From positions 1 to 53,189 of the forward strand of contig JAFSTX010000057.1 in NCBI GenBank assembly GCA_017445585.1: a stretch of 53,189 nucleotides of DNA, given 5' to 3'. Numbering within the stretch: position 1 is the stretch's first letter; every line of letters starts with the position of its first letter. Below are positions 33,443 to 42,035 of the stretch, one piece after another. This DNA is from Lachnospiraceae bacterium. GTDB taxonomy: Bacteria > Bacillota > Clostridia > Lachnospirales > Lachnospiraceae. Both the position numbers and the translations under genes were made by a program. The notes beneath the pieces are model-generated. The model worked only from the letters and a program-made list of their open reading frames with translations. It was not told where the DNA came from and did not search any database.

Positions 33443-35410
33443 CTATTTTTCACCGCGAATGATCCTGAGAGCCTCTTCCTCTGATATGATCGGAATGCCC
33501 AGTGCTTTTGCGGCCTTATTTTTCGTTGAATTTGACGTCGTATCGTTATTGATGAGATAAGTCGTCTTTGCGGAGACACTGCCCGCGGCTTTCCCTCCGA
33601 GACTCTCGATCAGCTCCTGAAGCTCCTTGCGGTTAGAAAAATGTTCCAGTGAACCTGTGATAACAAAAGTCATTCCGGTCAGGTCCGTGCCGCTGACTTT
33701 CTCTTCCTCAGCAAAGTGTATCTCTCCGAGAATACGATCCAGCATAAGCTGATTCTTTTCATCAGCGAAGTACTCAGCTATGGCATCTGCCAGCACATCT
33801 CCTATCTGGTCTATGGCAAGCAGCTCCTCTCGCACAGGATGACGGAGCCTGTCTATGTCATTTCCGTAGGCGCGGCACAGGAGCCTCGCGTTTGCCGCAC
33901 CTATACCTCCGATACCGAGACCGTATATCAGTCTTGCCGGAGTTGTCTCTCTGGCAGCGTCTATGGCGGATATCAGCTTTGTATATGACTTGTCACCGAA
34001 GCCCTCCATATTTACGATCTCCAGCATATGTCCTTCCAGATCAAAAATGTCCGGAAGGTCTTTGAGAAAACCTCTGTCTATGAATTTAGCAAGCGTTTCC
34101 TCGGAAAGCCCGTTAATATTCAGGGCATTGCGGCTCACGAAAAGGTCAAAGCTCTTGATCTTCTTTGCCGGGCAATCCGGGTTCACGCAGTGAAGAGTGC
34201 GTACGTCCAGAAGCTGTCTGATCTCCGTGGGCCCGCCGCACACGGGGCACCTGTCGGGCGGAGCGGCGCTGCCGCTTCCTGTCAGGTTCTCCGCGATCTG
34301 AGGGATTATCATATTGGCCTTATATACAGTAATGCGATCGCCGACTCCGAGTCTGAGCGCTTCGACTATGCTCACGTTATGAACGCTTGCCCGGCTTACC
34401 GACGTCCCCTCCAGTTCCACCGGATCAAAGACCGCCACCGGATTGATGAGACCGGTGCGGCTTGCGCTCCATTCGATCTCGCGCAGCACGGTTTCCCTCG
34501 TTTCATCCGACCACTTGAAGGCGATGGAATCGCGCGGGAATTTCGCGGTGCGGCCGAGGGAAGCGCCGTATGCGATATCATCCAGTGTCAGCACCAGACC
34601 GTCGGAAGGCAGATCGTTGTCTGCGATCCTCGATGCGAAGCCGCTCACAGCCCCGGGGAGTGAACCCGCCGTAACTCTCTCGAAATACACGGCCTCAAAG
34701 CCCTGCCCTTCGAGCCAGCGCAGCTGCTTTTCTCTGGAATTTCCAAAATCCACGTCAGGCGCAGATACGAGCGTAAACGCATAGAAATGGACGTTCCGCT
34801 CGGCAGTGATACGGCTGCTAAGCTGCCTGACAGAGCCCGCGCAGAGATTTCTCGGATTCTTGTATCTGCCGGCCTCGTCTTCGATATCGTCGTTGATCCT
34901 GTTGAAATCGGAATATTTGATGACTGCCTCGCCGCGAAGCACGAGTTCGCCCCGATAAGCGATAGACAGAGGAATGTTCTTAAATGTCCTTGCGTTTGCG
35001 GTGATAACCTCACCGATCTCGCCGTTGCCGCGCGTGACAGCCTTGAAGAGCGCACCGTCTCTGTATGTCAGCACTATCGTCAGCCCGTCCATCTTCCACG
35101 ACAGAAGAGCCTCCTGATCTCCGAGCCAGCTGACAAGTTCGTCCACACTTTTGGTCTTGTCCAGTGAGAGCATGGGACTGGGATGGGCTTCTTTGGGCAG
35201 CTCCGAGAGAACCTCATATCCCACTTTTGCAGTAGGACTGCCCGCCATCTGCACGCCTGTGTCCTTTTCCAGTGCGAGAAGCTCGTCATACAGCCTGTCA
35301 TACTCTATATTCGGCATGATTTCTCGGCTTTCCTGATAGTAAGCTCTGGAAGCCTCTCCGAGCAATCTGACAAGTTCCTTCATGCGTTCCATGCGCAGGT
35401 CCTGCTCCAT
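33443..35410 (-). CDS. ligA: NAD-dependent DNA ligase LigA
   Basis: About 655 residues. The adenylated lysine is in SWKMDGL (about residue 106), slightly different from the usual KxDG context but correct in form. Then come the OB-fold, a four-cysteine zinc finger (RCPVCGG and HCVNPDCPAKK), the helix-hairpin-helix region, and a C-terminal BRCT domain (FVITGSLEHFSNRKEL). It seals nicks in replication and repair, using NAD. The ATG at 35410 has GGGGAG five bases upstream; the ATG at 35428 overlaps the previous gene's stop (ATGA) and is the alternative. Confidence 0.96.
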   Translation of the reverse strand: MEQDLRMERMKELVRLLGEASRAYYQESREIMPNIEYDRLYDELLALEKDTGVQMAGSPTAKVGYEVLSELPKEAHPSPMLSLDKTKSVDELVSWLGDQEALLSWKMDGLTIVLTYRDGALFKAVTRGNGEIGEVITANARTFKNIPLSIAYRGELVLRGEAVIKYSDFNRINDDIEDEAGRYKNPRNLCAGSVRQLSSRITAERNVHFYAFTLVSAPDVDFGNSREKQLRWLEGQGFEAVYFERVTAGSLPGAVSGFASRIADNDLPSDGLVLTLDDIAYGASLGRTAKFPRDSIAFKWSDETRETVLREIEWSASRTGLINPVAVFDPVELEGTSVSRASVHNVSIVEALRLGVGDRITVYKANMIIPQIAENLTGSGSAAPPDRCPVCGGPTEIRQLLDVRTLHCVNPDCPAKKIKSFDLFVSRNALNINGLSEETLAKFIDRGFLKDLPDIFDLEGHMLEIVNMEGFGDKSYTKLISAIDAARETTPARLIYGLGIGGIGAANARLLCRAYGNDIDRLRHPVREELLAIDQIGDVLADAIAEYFADEKNQLMLDRILGEIHFAEEEKVSGTDLTGMTFVITGSLEHFSNRKELQELIESLGGKAAGSVSAKTTYLINNDTTSNSTKNKAAKALGIPIISEEEALRIIRGEK

Positions 35411-35424
35411 ATCATCTCCCCTTG

Positions 35425-36549
35425 TCATTTCTTAAGATATGTCCGAAGCTCGTCAAGATCACCGCGCGTATAATACGTGGCCTTGTCTTCGGAGAAGATA
35501 TTGATTCTGATATTATTCTGCTCAGCCGGATTGATATTTACATGGATCTGATAGGACTCCTCCGGATTATCCATGTCGGATGCAAATACAGTATCCAGAT
35601 TATAGTGGAGCTGACTGATCACAGAGAGGTCATAGCTGCCCTCACGGACGGTGCTGTCGTTTATTCTGTAGATATCTTCACCGTAGTATATATTGTCAGG
35701 GCTGAGGTCATCGGTACGCTTTTTTTCGACTTGAACCTCTTTGTATACAATCCTGCTGCCCTCGATCTCTATGGTTCTGAAGGTCTTTTCATTATAGAGG
35801 GCGTACCATTTTCCCTGAATAAAGCTCCCGGCGTAGTCTTCTCCGTAATCACCGTCATAATCGGCACTCTCCTGGACCGGAGTCTGTCTGACGGGAGTAC
35901 TTTCCTCATCTTTTCCGAAAAAAAGAAGTACACTCAGTAAAATAACCGCAATCACAATAAAACTGATGATGACGATACCCAAAGCCAGAACTGCTGCCTT
36001 TCTGCGGTTTCCTCTGGCGATGGTATGAGGTGTTTTATCTGAAGATTCATCATCTCCGTCCTGGCGTGAATGCTTTTCCTTGAGCTGATTGCGAAAGAAA
36101 AGAAAACCGTCTCTCTCGGTGCTCTCACGCACTTCATAATCCCAGGCGAGGATGGTGCCGGTCCGGTCAATCTTCATTTTCACTACCGCGGTCTCATTCT
36201 CTCTCACGGAAAAAGTGATGGGGCAGCTTGGATCCTCGGTCTCTGTTTCTTCTTTGAACTCCAGATCCTCTATGCTCTCTCCGGCGGCCTTACGGCGGTT
36301 CAGTTCTCTCACGTAGGCTATGCGGCGTTCTTTCTCTGCCCGTTTTTTAGCCTCTTCGATAAAAGCAAGGACCTCCTCGGACAGAATCTTCCTGACGGTA
36401 TAGGTACCTGCCGGAACCTCCAGAACGAACGGATCGACATCTATCTCCTGTTCCGGCAGTGAATTCTCGGAGACAGACGACTCAATGGAGACACGGGGCT
36501 TGCCCGTGACTCTAAGTGCTCCGTATGAATCGATCAGTATATAAGACAT
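35425..36549 (-). CDS. Single-pass membrane protein of unknown function
   Basis: 374 residues, not recognised. Residues 1-185 are charged and include a beta-rich start (MSYILIDSYGALRVTG) and a Glu/Arg/Lys helix (about 62-95). One membrane segment lies at about 190-212 (VLALGIVIISFIVIAVILL region). The outer part (about 215-374) has an acidic Tyr/Asp/Gly linker and then a domain with FIQGKWYALYNEKTFRTIEI that recalls small lipocalin-like or DUF-type domains. The inside-outside layout suggests signalling or a lipid-linked role, but nothing proves it. It shares an operon with ligA (four-base overlap of alternative starts) and has a promoter candidate at 36578-36607. Confidence 0.7.
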   Translation of the reverse strand: MSYILIDSYGALRVTGKPRVSIESSVSENSLPEQEIDVDPFVLEVPAGTYTVRKILSEEVLAFIEEAKKRAEKERRIAYVRELNRRKAAGESIEDLEFKEETETEDPSCPITFSVRENETAVVKMKIDRTGTILAWDYEVRESTERDGFLFFRNQLKEKHSRQDGDDESSDKTPHTIARGNRRKAAVLALGIVIISFIVIAVILLSVLLFFGKDEESTPVRQTPVQESADYDGDYGEDYAGSFIQGKWYALYNEKTFRTIEIEGSRIVYKEVQVEKKRTDDLSPDNIYYGEDIYRINDSTVREGSYDLSVISQLHYNLDTVFASDMDNPEESYQIHVNINPAEQNNIRINIFSEDKATYYTRGDLDELRTYLKK

Positions 36550-36577
36550 AGCACTCCAGAAAAAACGAATTTATAAT

Positions 36578-36607
36578 ATTTTACCACGCGAAGCGCGATG
36601 TATTCAA
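36578..36607 (-). promoter_or_regulatory. Promoter candidate for the membrane protein-ligA-reductase operon
   Basis: TTGAAT (36602-36607), 18-base spacer and TAAAAT (36578-36583) on the minus strand. Confidence 0.5.
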
Positions 36608-36672
36608 GATTATGAAACGAAATATGCCCCGTTTGCCGCACAAAAGAGGCCGTTACGACAGCGCGCCGGACT

Positions 36673-37392
36673 TCATCCCCTGCCTGTGCAGCGGCGTCTG
36701 ACCTCTGCTTCCTCCTCCCGCGTGAGCTCTCTCCACTTTCCGCAGGCAAGATCTCCCAGCTCCACGTTCATGATACGGATCCTGGACAGGGACCTTACCG
36801 AGTAACCAAGCGTACGGCACATGCGTCTGATCTGGCGGTTCAGTCCCTGCGTAAGAATGATATGGAATTCCTGCGGTCCGGTTTTTTTTACGCGGCAGGG
36901 CCTTGTCCTGCGGATGTTTCCGTCGATCTCGATATCCACGCCGCCCCGCATCACCGTGATGAAATCATCTGTCACAGGCCTGTCTACACTTACGACGTAC
37001 TCCTTCTCGTGGCGTCCGCTCCCGCCGGCGATCTCCTGCGCCAGGGCTCCGTTGTTCGTCATAAGGATAAGACCCGACGAGTCCTTGTCGAGTCTTCCTA
37101 TCGAGAATACTCTTGTGCCTGCATCTACCAACTCGCTAAGCGTCCTCTCCCCGGCAAAATGCGCCTCTGTGCATACTACGCCGACAGGCTTGTTTACGGC
37201 GATCAGTATATCCCTCTCCTCAGGACGGATCTCTCTGCCATCCAGAGTGACGGTGTCGCTATCCTCCACCTTTACGCCAAGAGAGGCCGTCTGTCCGTTG
37301 ACGCGGACGCGGCCCTCTTCTATGATCCGGTCTGCCGCCCTGCGGGAGCAGACCCCGCAGAGCGCCAGATAATGATTAAGTCTGTAAAACAT
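36673..37392 (-). CDS. 23S rRNA pseudouridine synthase (RluB/RluF-like)
   Basis: 239 residues. An S4 RNA-binding domain opens the protein (RLNHYLALCGVCSRRAAD and RVRVNGQ), followed by the RsuA/RluB-type catalytic domain with the active-site Asp in GRLDKDSSGLILM and QGLNRQIRRMC. It isomerises uridine in rRNA; the KDSSGL context and the S4 domain favour RluF-like members, but the exact site is not readable. GAGGT precedes the ATG. It follows thrS after ten bases, so it falls under T-box control. Confidence 0.9.
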   Translation of the reverse strand: MFYRLNHYLALCGVCSRRAADRIIEEGRVRVNGQTASLGVKVEDSDTVTLDGREIRPEERDILIAVNKPVGVVCTEAHFAGERTLSELVDAGTRVFSIGRLDKDSSGLILMTNNGALAQEIAGGSGRHEKEYVVSVDRPVTDDFITVMRGGVDIEIDGNIRRTRPCRVKKTGPQEFHIILTQGLNRQIRRMCRTLGYSVRSLSRIRIMNVELGDLACGKWRELTREEEAEVRRRCTGRG

Positions 37393-37402
37393 GGATACCT
37401 CT

Positions 37403-39217
37403 TTACTTTTTGATCTCCCTGCGGATCTCCTTTGTACGGATCTCCTCGCTTATAGCAGAGATAAACCCGGCAATCGTCTTGCTGCCCTCGTCTCCCTCAA
37501 ACCTCGAGCTTACGGAGACCGTACCGCTCTCCGCTTCCTTTTCGCCTACGATCAGCCAGTAAGGAAGTCTGTCCATACGAGCCTCGCGGATCTTGAAACC
37601 GAGCTTTTCGGAGCGCGCATCCACAGTGGATCTGATGCCGGCGGCACGGAGCTGCCTGTCCACGCTGTCTGCGTACTCCTCGTACTTCTCGGAGATAGGC
37701 AGCACGCGTACCTGCTCGGGGCAGAGCCATGTCGGGAACTTGCCCTCATAGTGCTCGATGAGCCATGCCAGCGTACGCTCATAGCAGCCCATGGACGTCC
37801 TGTGGATGATATAAGGCAGGGCCTTGTTGCCGTTCTGATCGATGTAGTACATTCCGAACTTCTCGGCAATCGCGCAGTCGAGCTGGATCGTGATCATCGT
37901 ATCCTCTTTGCCGTAAACGTTTTTGGCCTGGATATCGATCTTGGGGCCATAGAAAGCTGCCTCGCCCTCAGCCTCGACAAACTTGATATTGTTTTTGCGC
38001 ATTACGTTGCGCAGGTATTCCTGCGTGCTGTTCCAGTACTCCTCATCGCCGAGGTACTTGTCGGTGTTGTTCGGATCCCACTTGGACAGACGGTAGGTTA
38101 CGTCATCCTGCAGACCGAGCGTGGTCATGACATAATTTGCAAGCTCTACGCAGCGGGTCAGCTCCTCTTCGGCCTGATCGGGACGAAGGATGATGTGTCC
38201 TTCGGTGATCGTAAACTGGCGGACGCGGGTGAGTCCGTGCATCTCGCCGGAATCCTCGTTGCGGAAAAGCGTGGAAGTCTCGCTCATACGGTAAGGCAGA
38301 TCCTTGTAGGAGTGCTGCTCGTTCATATATACGCAGTACTGGAACGGGCAGGTCATCGGGCGGAGCGCCAGAGTCTCCTTGTCGTCCTTTTCCTCGTTCA
38401 TGATGAACATACCGTCATGATAGTGATCCCAGTGTCCGCTGACCTTAAAGAGATCCGACTTGGACATGAGCGGCGTGCGGGTACGAACGTAGCCCCACTC
38501 GTTGTCCTCGAGGTCCTCTATCCAGCGCTGCAGTGTCATGATCATGCGGGTGCCCTTGGGCGTAAAGAGCGGCAGTCCCTGGCCGATCATATCCACGGTC
38601 GTAAAGAGCTTCATCTCGCGGCCGAGGCGGTTGTGATCGATGAGCTTGATCTTTTCAAGGTGCTCCAGATAAGCGTCCAGCTCGTCCTTTGTAGGGAAGA
38701 CAGTGCCGTAGATACGCTGCAGCATCTTGTTCTTTTCGTTGCCTCTCCAGTAGGCGCCCGATGACGAGATCAGCTTGAAATGCTTGATGTATCGGCTGTC
38801 GATGAGGTGAGGTCCTGCGCACAGATCCACAAAGTCCTCGCCCTGTTTGTAGAACGAGAGCTCGGCGTCCTCGGGAAGATCATTTATCAGCTCGACCTTG
38901 TACGGCTCGCCGCGGTCCTCCATGAGCTTGATCGCCTCCGCGCGCGGCAGTGTGCAGCGCTCAAAGCGGCGGCCCTCCTTCAGGATCTTTTTCATCTCCG
39001 CCTCTATGGCATCCAGATCTTCTCTGGAAAAAGGCTCGGCGTCAAAGTCATAATAGAAACCGGTGTCGATAGCCGGTCCGATGGCCAGCTTTACGTCCGG
39101 AAAAAGTCTTTTTACCGCCTCAGCCATGATATGGCTCGTGCTGTGGCGAAGCGTGTCTCTGCCCTTTTCATCCTCAAAGGAATACTCGACAACTTCACCG
39201 TTCTCATAGATCTTCAT
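37403..39217 (-). CDS. thrS: Threonine-tRNA ligase lacking the N-terminal TGS domain
   Basis: 604 residues. The N2 editing domain begins at once (RDTLRHSTSHIMAEAVKRL, about 19-37, with the HxxxH zinc-like motif), and the second editing motif follows as CAGPHL. The class II catalytic core has motif 2 (MSETSTLFRNEDSGEMHGL region) and motif 3 (GCYERTLAWLIE), with the zinc-site Cys in RPMTCPFQ. The C-terminal anticodon domain starts at about 500. The usual 60-residue N-terminal TGS domain is absent. The ATG at 39217 has AAGGAG eight bases upstream. Controlled by the T-box at 39466-39697. Confidence 0.96.
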   Translation of the reverse strand: MKIYENGEVVEYSFEDEKGRDTLRHSTSHIMAEAVKRLFPDVKLAIGPAIDTGFYYDFDAEPFSREDLDAIEAEMKKILKEGRRFERCTLPRAEAIKLMEDRGEPYKVELINDLPEDAELSFYKQGEDFVDLCAGPHLIDSRYIKHFKLISSSGAYWRGNEKNKMLQRIYGTVFPTKDELDAYLEHLEKIKLIDHNRLGREMKLFTTVDMIGQGLPLFTPKGTRMIMTLQRWIEDLEDNEWGYVRTRTPLMSKSDLFKVSGHWDHYHDGMFIMNEEKDDKETLALRPMTCPFQYCVYMNEQHSYKDLPYRMSETSTLFRNEDSGEMHGLTRVRQFTITEGHIILRPDQAEEELTRCVELANYVMTTLGLQDDVTYRLSKWDPNNTDKYLGDEEYWNSTQEYLRNVMRKNNIKFVEAEGEAAFYGPKIDIQAKNVYGKEDTMITIQLDCAIAEKFGMYYIDQNGNKALPYIIHRTSMGCYERTLAWLIEHYEGKFPTWLCPEQVRVLPISEKYEEYADSVDRQLRAAGIRSTVDARSEKLGFKIREARMDRLPYWLIVGEKEAESGTVSVSSRFEGDEGSKTIAGFISAISEEIRTKEIRREIKK

Positions 39218-39283
39218 GGTTATATCTCCTTCTTTCATTTGATACGGACTATTGTATTGGGCTGGATCCTGACCGCTGCATTC

Positions 39284-39464
39284 TCAAAGCTTTTCGCGCT
39301 TCCGTCGAATCAGCAGCGAAGGTTTCGTCAGGAAAAGCGCAGAAAAAGCAACTGTTTGAGCCCGTGCAGCGGGCGAGTTTTGCTTTTTCAAGCTTTTTAG
39401 AAACCGAGCGCCCTGATTCAGGAAGCCAGCGAACTGGCTTTGGGAATACAGCGTCAGGAAAAGC
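39284..39464 (-). repeat. Degenerate direct repeat between the T-box terminator and thrS
   Basis: The 13-base word CGTCAGGAAAAGC occurs at 39326-39338 and again at 39452-39464, 126 bases apart. Looser matches keep the same order before it in both copies: TCAAAGCTTTT and TCAAGCTTTTT, AATCAG and ATTCAG, AGCGAA twice. This looks like an old, diverged tandem duplication of about 100-125 bases. Confidence 0.45.
39343..39388 (-). terminator. Second hairpin in the thrS leader, terminator-like
   Basis: AAAAAGCAA (39343-39351) pairs perfectly with TTGCTTTTT (39380-39388) and encloses a GCCCG/CGGGC stem (39360-39374). On the minus strand the base of the stem ends in five T. It lies between the T-box terminator and the thrS start, so it could add a second stop or merely be a relic. 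Confidence 0.4.
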
Positions 39465-39465
39465 C

Positions 39466-39697
39466 AAAAAAAGTCCCCTGCAGAAAAACTGCAAGGGACG
39501 AGTAAACATACCCGCGGTTCCACCCCGCTTGCCGCCATAAGGGCAGCCGCTCATTTGAGACTGTAACGTAAGTCAACGGGCCGGATTGGGGCCGCTCGGA
39601 GGTGGTCTTCACTGAAGTCCTGGCAGGCGCATCCCAGCCGCGCGCCCTCTCTCTTGCCGGTATCATCAGCTACTCTTCTCGTCAACGCTTTAAATAC
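39466..39697 (-). promoter_or_regulatory. T-box riboswitch controlling thrS
   Basis: The T-box core GGGTGGAACCGCGGG is on the minus strand at 39511-39525, the hallmark of the antiterminator that pairs with the uncharged tRNA 3' end. Upstream are the stem I features, including a GAGAGAG segment. Two overlapping-position ACC triplets at 39601-39606 (in GAAGACCACC) are the likely threonine specifier. Downstream is the competing terminator (39466-39499): GTCCCCTGCAG with CTGCAAGGGAC, then seven T. Uncharged tRNA-Thr should stabilise the antiterminator and switch on thrS and the pseudouridine synthase. This stretch and the 227 bases that follow it up to thrS hold no gene. Confidence 0.93.
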
Positions 39698-39703
39698 AGC
39701 AAA

Positions 39704-39731
39704 ATTATAACACTTTGACGCAAAATGTCAA
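39704..39731 (-). promoter_or_regulatory. Promoter of the thrS T-box transcript
   Basis: A perfect TTGACA (39726-39731), a 16-base spacer and a perfect TATAAT (39704-39709) preceded by TG (extended -10) on the minus strand. Confidence 0.88.
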
Positions 39732-39787
39732 ACTTTATATTTTAATCCGATATCGGTCAATCGTTTACAGAGCCCTGTCCGCAGGTT

Positions 39788-39816
39788 TTGACATATCATG
39801 GAATTTGAATTATACT
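39788..39816 (+). promoter_or_regulatory. Promoter of the zinc metallopeptidase gene
   Basis: TTGACA (39788-39793), 17-base spacer and TATACT (39811-39816). The start near 39823 gives a leader of about 16 bases that begins next to the GGAGG box (39826-39830). Confidence 0.8.
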
Positions 39817-39838
39817 TCAGAATACGGAGGTAACAGCT

Positions 39839-40534
39839 ATGTATACACCCTATGGTTTCTATCTGGACTGGACTTATATACTCGTGATCATCGGTGCTGT
39901 GATCAGTCTGATCGCATCGGGTCTCGTTAAATCCACCTTTAACAAATACAGCAAAGTCGCCTGTTCAAGGCGGATGACCGGCGCCCAGGTCGCCGATATG
40001 ATGCTGCGTGACGCCGGTATAAATGACGTGACAGTGATGCAGGTCTCAGGGAACCTTACCGATCATTATTCATCAAAAGACCGTGCGCTCAGGCTCTCCG
40101 AGAGCGTATACGGATCGACGTCCGTTGCTGCCATAGGCGTTGCCGCTCACGAATGCGGACATGCGATCCAGGACAAGGAGGGATACGGTCCGCTGAAGCT
40201 CCGTACGCTCTCAGTTCCCCTGGCCAATATCGGTTCATGGATTTCTTTCCCTTTGATCGTCATCGGTCTGATATTTGACTGGATCGGTCTGGCAAGGGTC
40301 GGAATCATTTTCTTTGTGTTCGTCGTGCTCTTCCAGCTGATCACTCTTCCGGTAGAATTCGACGCTTCCCGCCGGGCCATGCGTATCCTGCAGGACCGCG
40401 GCATACTTGCAGACACAGAGCTCTCCGGCGCCGGCAAAGTCCTGCGTGCAGCGGCCATGACGTACGTAGCCGCACTGATATCCTCTGTGCTCCAGCTCCT
40501 GCGTCTGATACTGCTCGTCCGCAGGAGGGACTGA
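39839..40534 (+). CDS. Membrane zinc metallopeptidase (YugP family)
   Basis: 231 residues. The zinc motif HECGH is at H104, E105 and H108 in GVAAHECGHAIQD. Hydrophobic segments lie at about 12-28, 120-150 and near the C-terminus (YVAALISSVLQLLRLILL). The family, named after B. subtilis YugP, is annotated as neutral zinc metallopeptidase with no known substrate. GGAGG lies eight bases ahead of the ATG. It converges on xylB with six bases between the stops; an inverted repeat GTCCGC/GCGGAC (40517-40540) overlaps the stop region. Confidence 0.9.
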   Translation: MYTPYGFYLDWTYILVIIGAVISLIASGLVKSTFNKYSKVACSRRMTGAQVADMMLRDAGINDVTVMQVSGNLTDHYSSKDRALRLSESVYGSTSVAAIGVAAHECGHAIQDKEGYGPLKLRTLSVPLANIGSWISFPLIVIGLIFDWIGLARVGIIFFVFVVLFQLITLPVEFDASRRAMRILQDRGILADTELSGAGKVLRAAAMTYVAALISSVLQLLRLILLVRRRD

Positions 40535-40540
40535 GCGGAC

Positions 40541-42022
40541 CTAATCCGCATTGCCCGAAAAGAACCCCTTCAGCGCAGGATAGATCCTGCGGAATCTCAC
40601 ATATCTCTCATTATATACTGCAGCGATATCAGGATCAGGACTGATACTCTCTCTTACCCCGATCAGGGCTCTGCAGCACTCTTCGACCGTGGAAAAAACG
40701 CCGCAGCCCACCATAGCCAGCATAGCTGCGCCATATCCGGGGCCTTCCTCGCAGCCCGGGATATCTATAGTCATATCCAGAACGTTCGCAATGATCCTGC
40801 GCCACAGAACACTTTTCGCACCGCCTCCGCAGAGCATGGTGCTCTCCGCACGTACTCCGAGGCTATGTGCTACTTCCATGCAGTCTCTCAGTGCAAAAGC
40901 TACGCCCTCGAGCACCGCCTGCACCATATCTTCTCTGCGTGAATCCATGCTCATGCCCACAAAGCAGGCTCTGGCGTCGGTATCGTTGATCGGGCTCCTC
41001 TCGCCCATCAGATACGGCAGAAAAAACACCCTGTTTCTGCCCAGCATATCGTCAGTGATCATTTCCTGCTCTGCCGCAAAATCCTTCGTACCGAGTATAC
41101 TGTCACAAAGCCAGTTGTTGCAGCTTGCCGCGGATAGTATGCATCCCATAAGATGCCATCTTCCGTCCGCATGGCAGAAGGCATGTAAAGCATTGTTGGG
41201 ATCCACGGCAAAGCCATCGCTCGGGATAAAGATCGTCCCGGATGTACCCAGAGAGATATTGCAGGCGCCCTTTCCGACGGTACCCGTCCCCACGGCTGCA
41301 GCGGCGTTATCTCCCGCCCCCGCGCACACTCGCACGTCAGTTGAAAGCCCCAGCATCTCCGCAATTTCACTGCGGACCACGCCTGTCACCTCCCAGCTCT
41401 CAAAGAGAAATGGCATCATATCCTCGCTGACATGGCAGATCTCCATCATCTCGCGGGACCAGCAGCGGTTCCTGACGTCAAGCAGCAGCATTCCGGAAGC
41501 GTCTGAATAGTCACAGCTGTGTACTCCGGTCAGCATATAGTTGATATAGTCTTTCGGAAGCATGATCCTGGATATACGCGTGAAGTTTTCCGGCTCGTTT
41601 TCCCTCATCCAGAGAAGCTTCGGAGCGGTAAAACCGGCAAAAGCGATATTGCCGGTAAACTCGGTCAGCCTGCTCCTTCCGACCTCAGTGTTAAGCCAGT
41701 CGGTCTGAGGAGCAGTCCTGCCGTCATTCCAGAGAATGCAGGGACGGATTACTTCGTCATTCTCATCCAACGCCACGAGGCCGTGCATCTGTCCTGCGCA
41801 GCAGATACCTCTGACTGAGTTTTTATCAATACCGTCCAGAATCTCCGCAAGGCCGCTCAGCACACCCCGCCACCAGTCTGCAGGATCCTGTTCTGACCAG
41901 CCCACCTGCGGAAAGCTGATGGGATAGGACCTGCTTGTGGTTTTTTCCACTCTGCCTTCCTCATCCGTCAAAAGCAGCTTGACTGACGAGGTGCCCAGGT
42001 CAATGCCTATAAACCTGTCCAT
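40541..42022 (-). CDS. xylB: Xylulokinase (FGGY family)
   Basis: 493 residues. FGGY kinase features: FIGIDLGTSSVKLLLTDEEG (about 4-23) at the N-terminal phosphate loop, GICCAGQMHGLVALD (about 71-85) typical of xylulokinases, GAGDNAAAAVGTG, and the ATP-binding GGGAKSVLWRRI near residue 397. It phosphorylates D-xylulose to feed the pentose phosphate pathway. AGGAGG lies six bases ahead of the ATG, and the gene follows the GH31 gene by 13 bases. A xylose isomerase is not in the window. Other FGGY substrates are possible, but the QMHGL context strongly favours xylulose. Confidence 0.9.
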   Translation of the reverse strand: MDRFIGIDLGTSSVKLLLTDEEGRVEKTTSRSYPISFPQVGWSEQDPADWWRGVLSGLAEILDGIDKNSVRGICCAGQMHGLVALDENDEVIRPCILWNDGRTAPQTDWLNTEVGRSRLTEFTGNIAFAGFTAPKLLWMRENEPENFTRISRIMLPKDYINYMLTGVHSCDYSDASGMLLLDVRNRCWSREMMEICHVSEDMMPFLFESWEVTGVVRSEIAEMLGLSTDVRVCAGAGDNAAAAVGTGTVGKGACNISLGTSGTIFIPSDGFAVDPNNALHAFCHADGRWHLMGCILSAASCNNWLCDSILGTKDFAAEQEMITDDMLGRNRVFFLPYLMGERSPINDTDARACFVGMSMDSRREDMVQAVLEGVAFALRDCMEVAHSLGVRAESTMLCGGGAKSVLWRRIIANVLDMTIDIPGCEEGPGYGAAMLAMVGCGVFSTVEECCRALIGVRESISPDPDIAAVYNERYVRFRRIYPALKGFFSGNAD

Positions 42023-42035
42023 ATCCTGCCTCCTG

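Noticed and set aside
37391-38764. Open frame of 457 codons on the plus strand opposite thrS
   Set aside because: It lies wholly antisense to a fully conserved thrS, has no ribosome site or promoter, and its translation looks like the complement of GC-biased codons.
39249-39666. Short minus-strand open frames across the thrS leader
   Set aside because: They overlap the T-box core and its terminator, have no good ribosome site and differ from each other in frame; the RNA reading explains the sequence.
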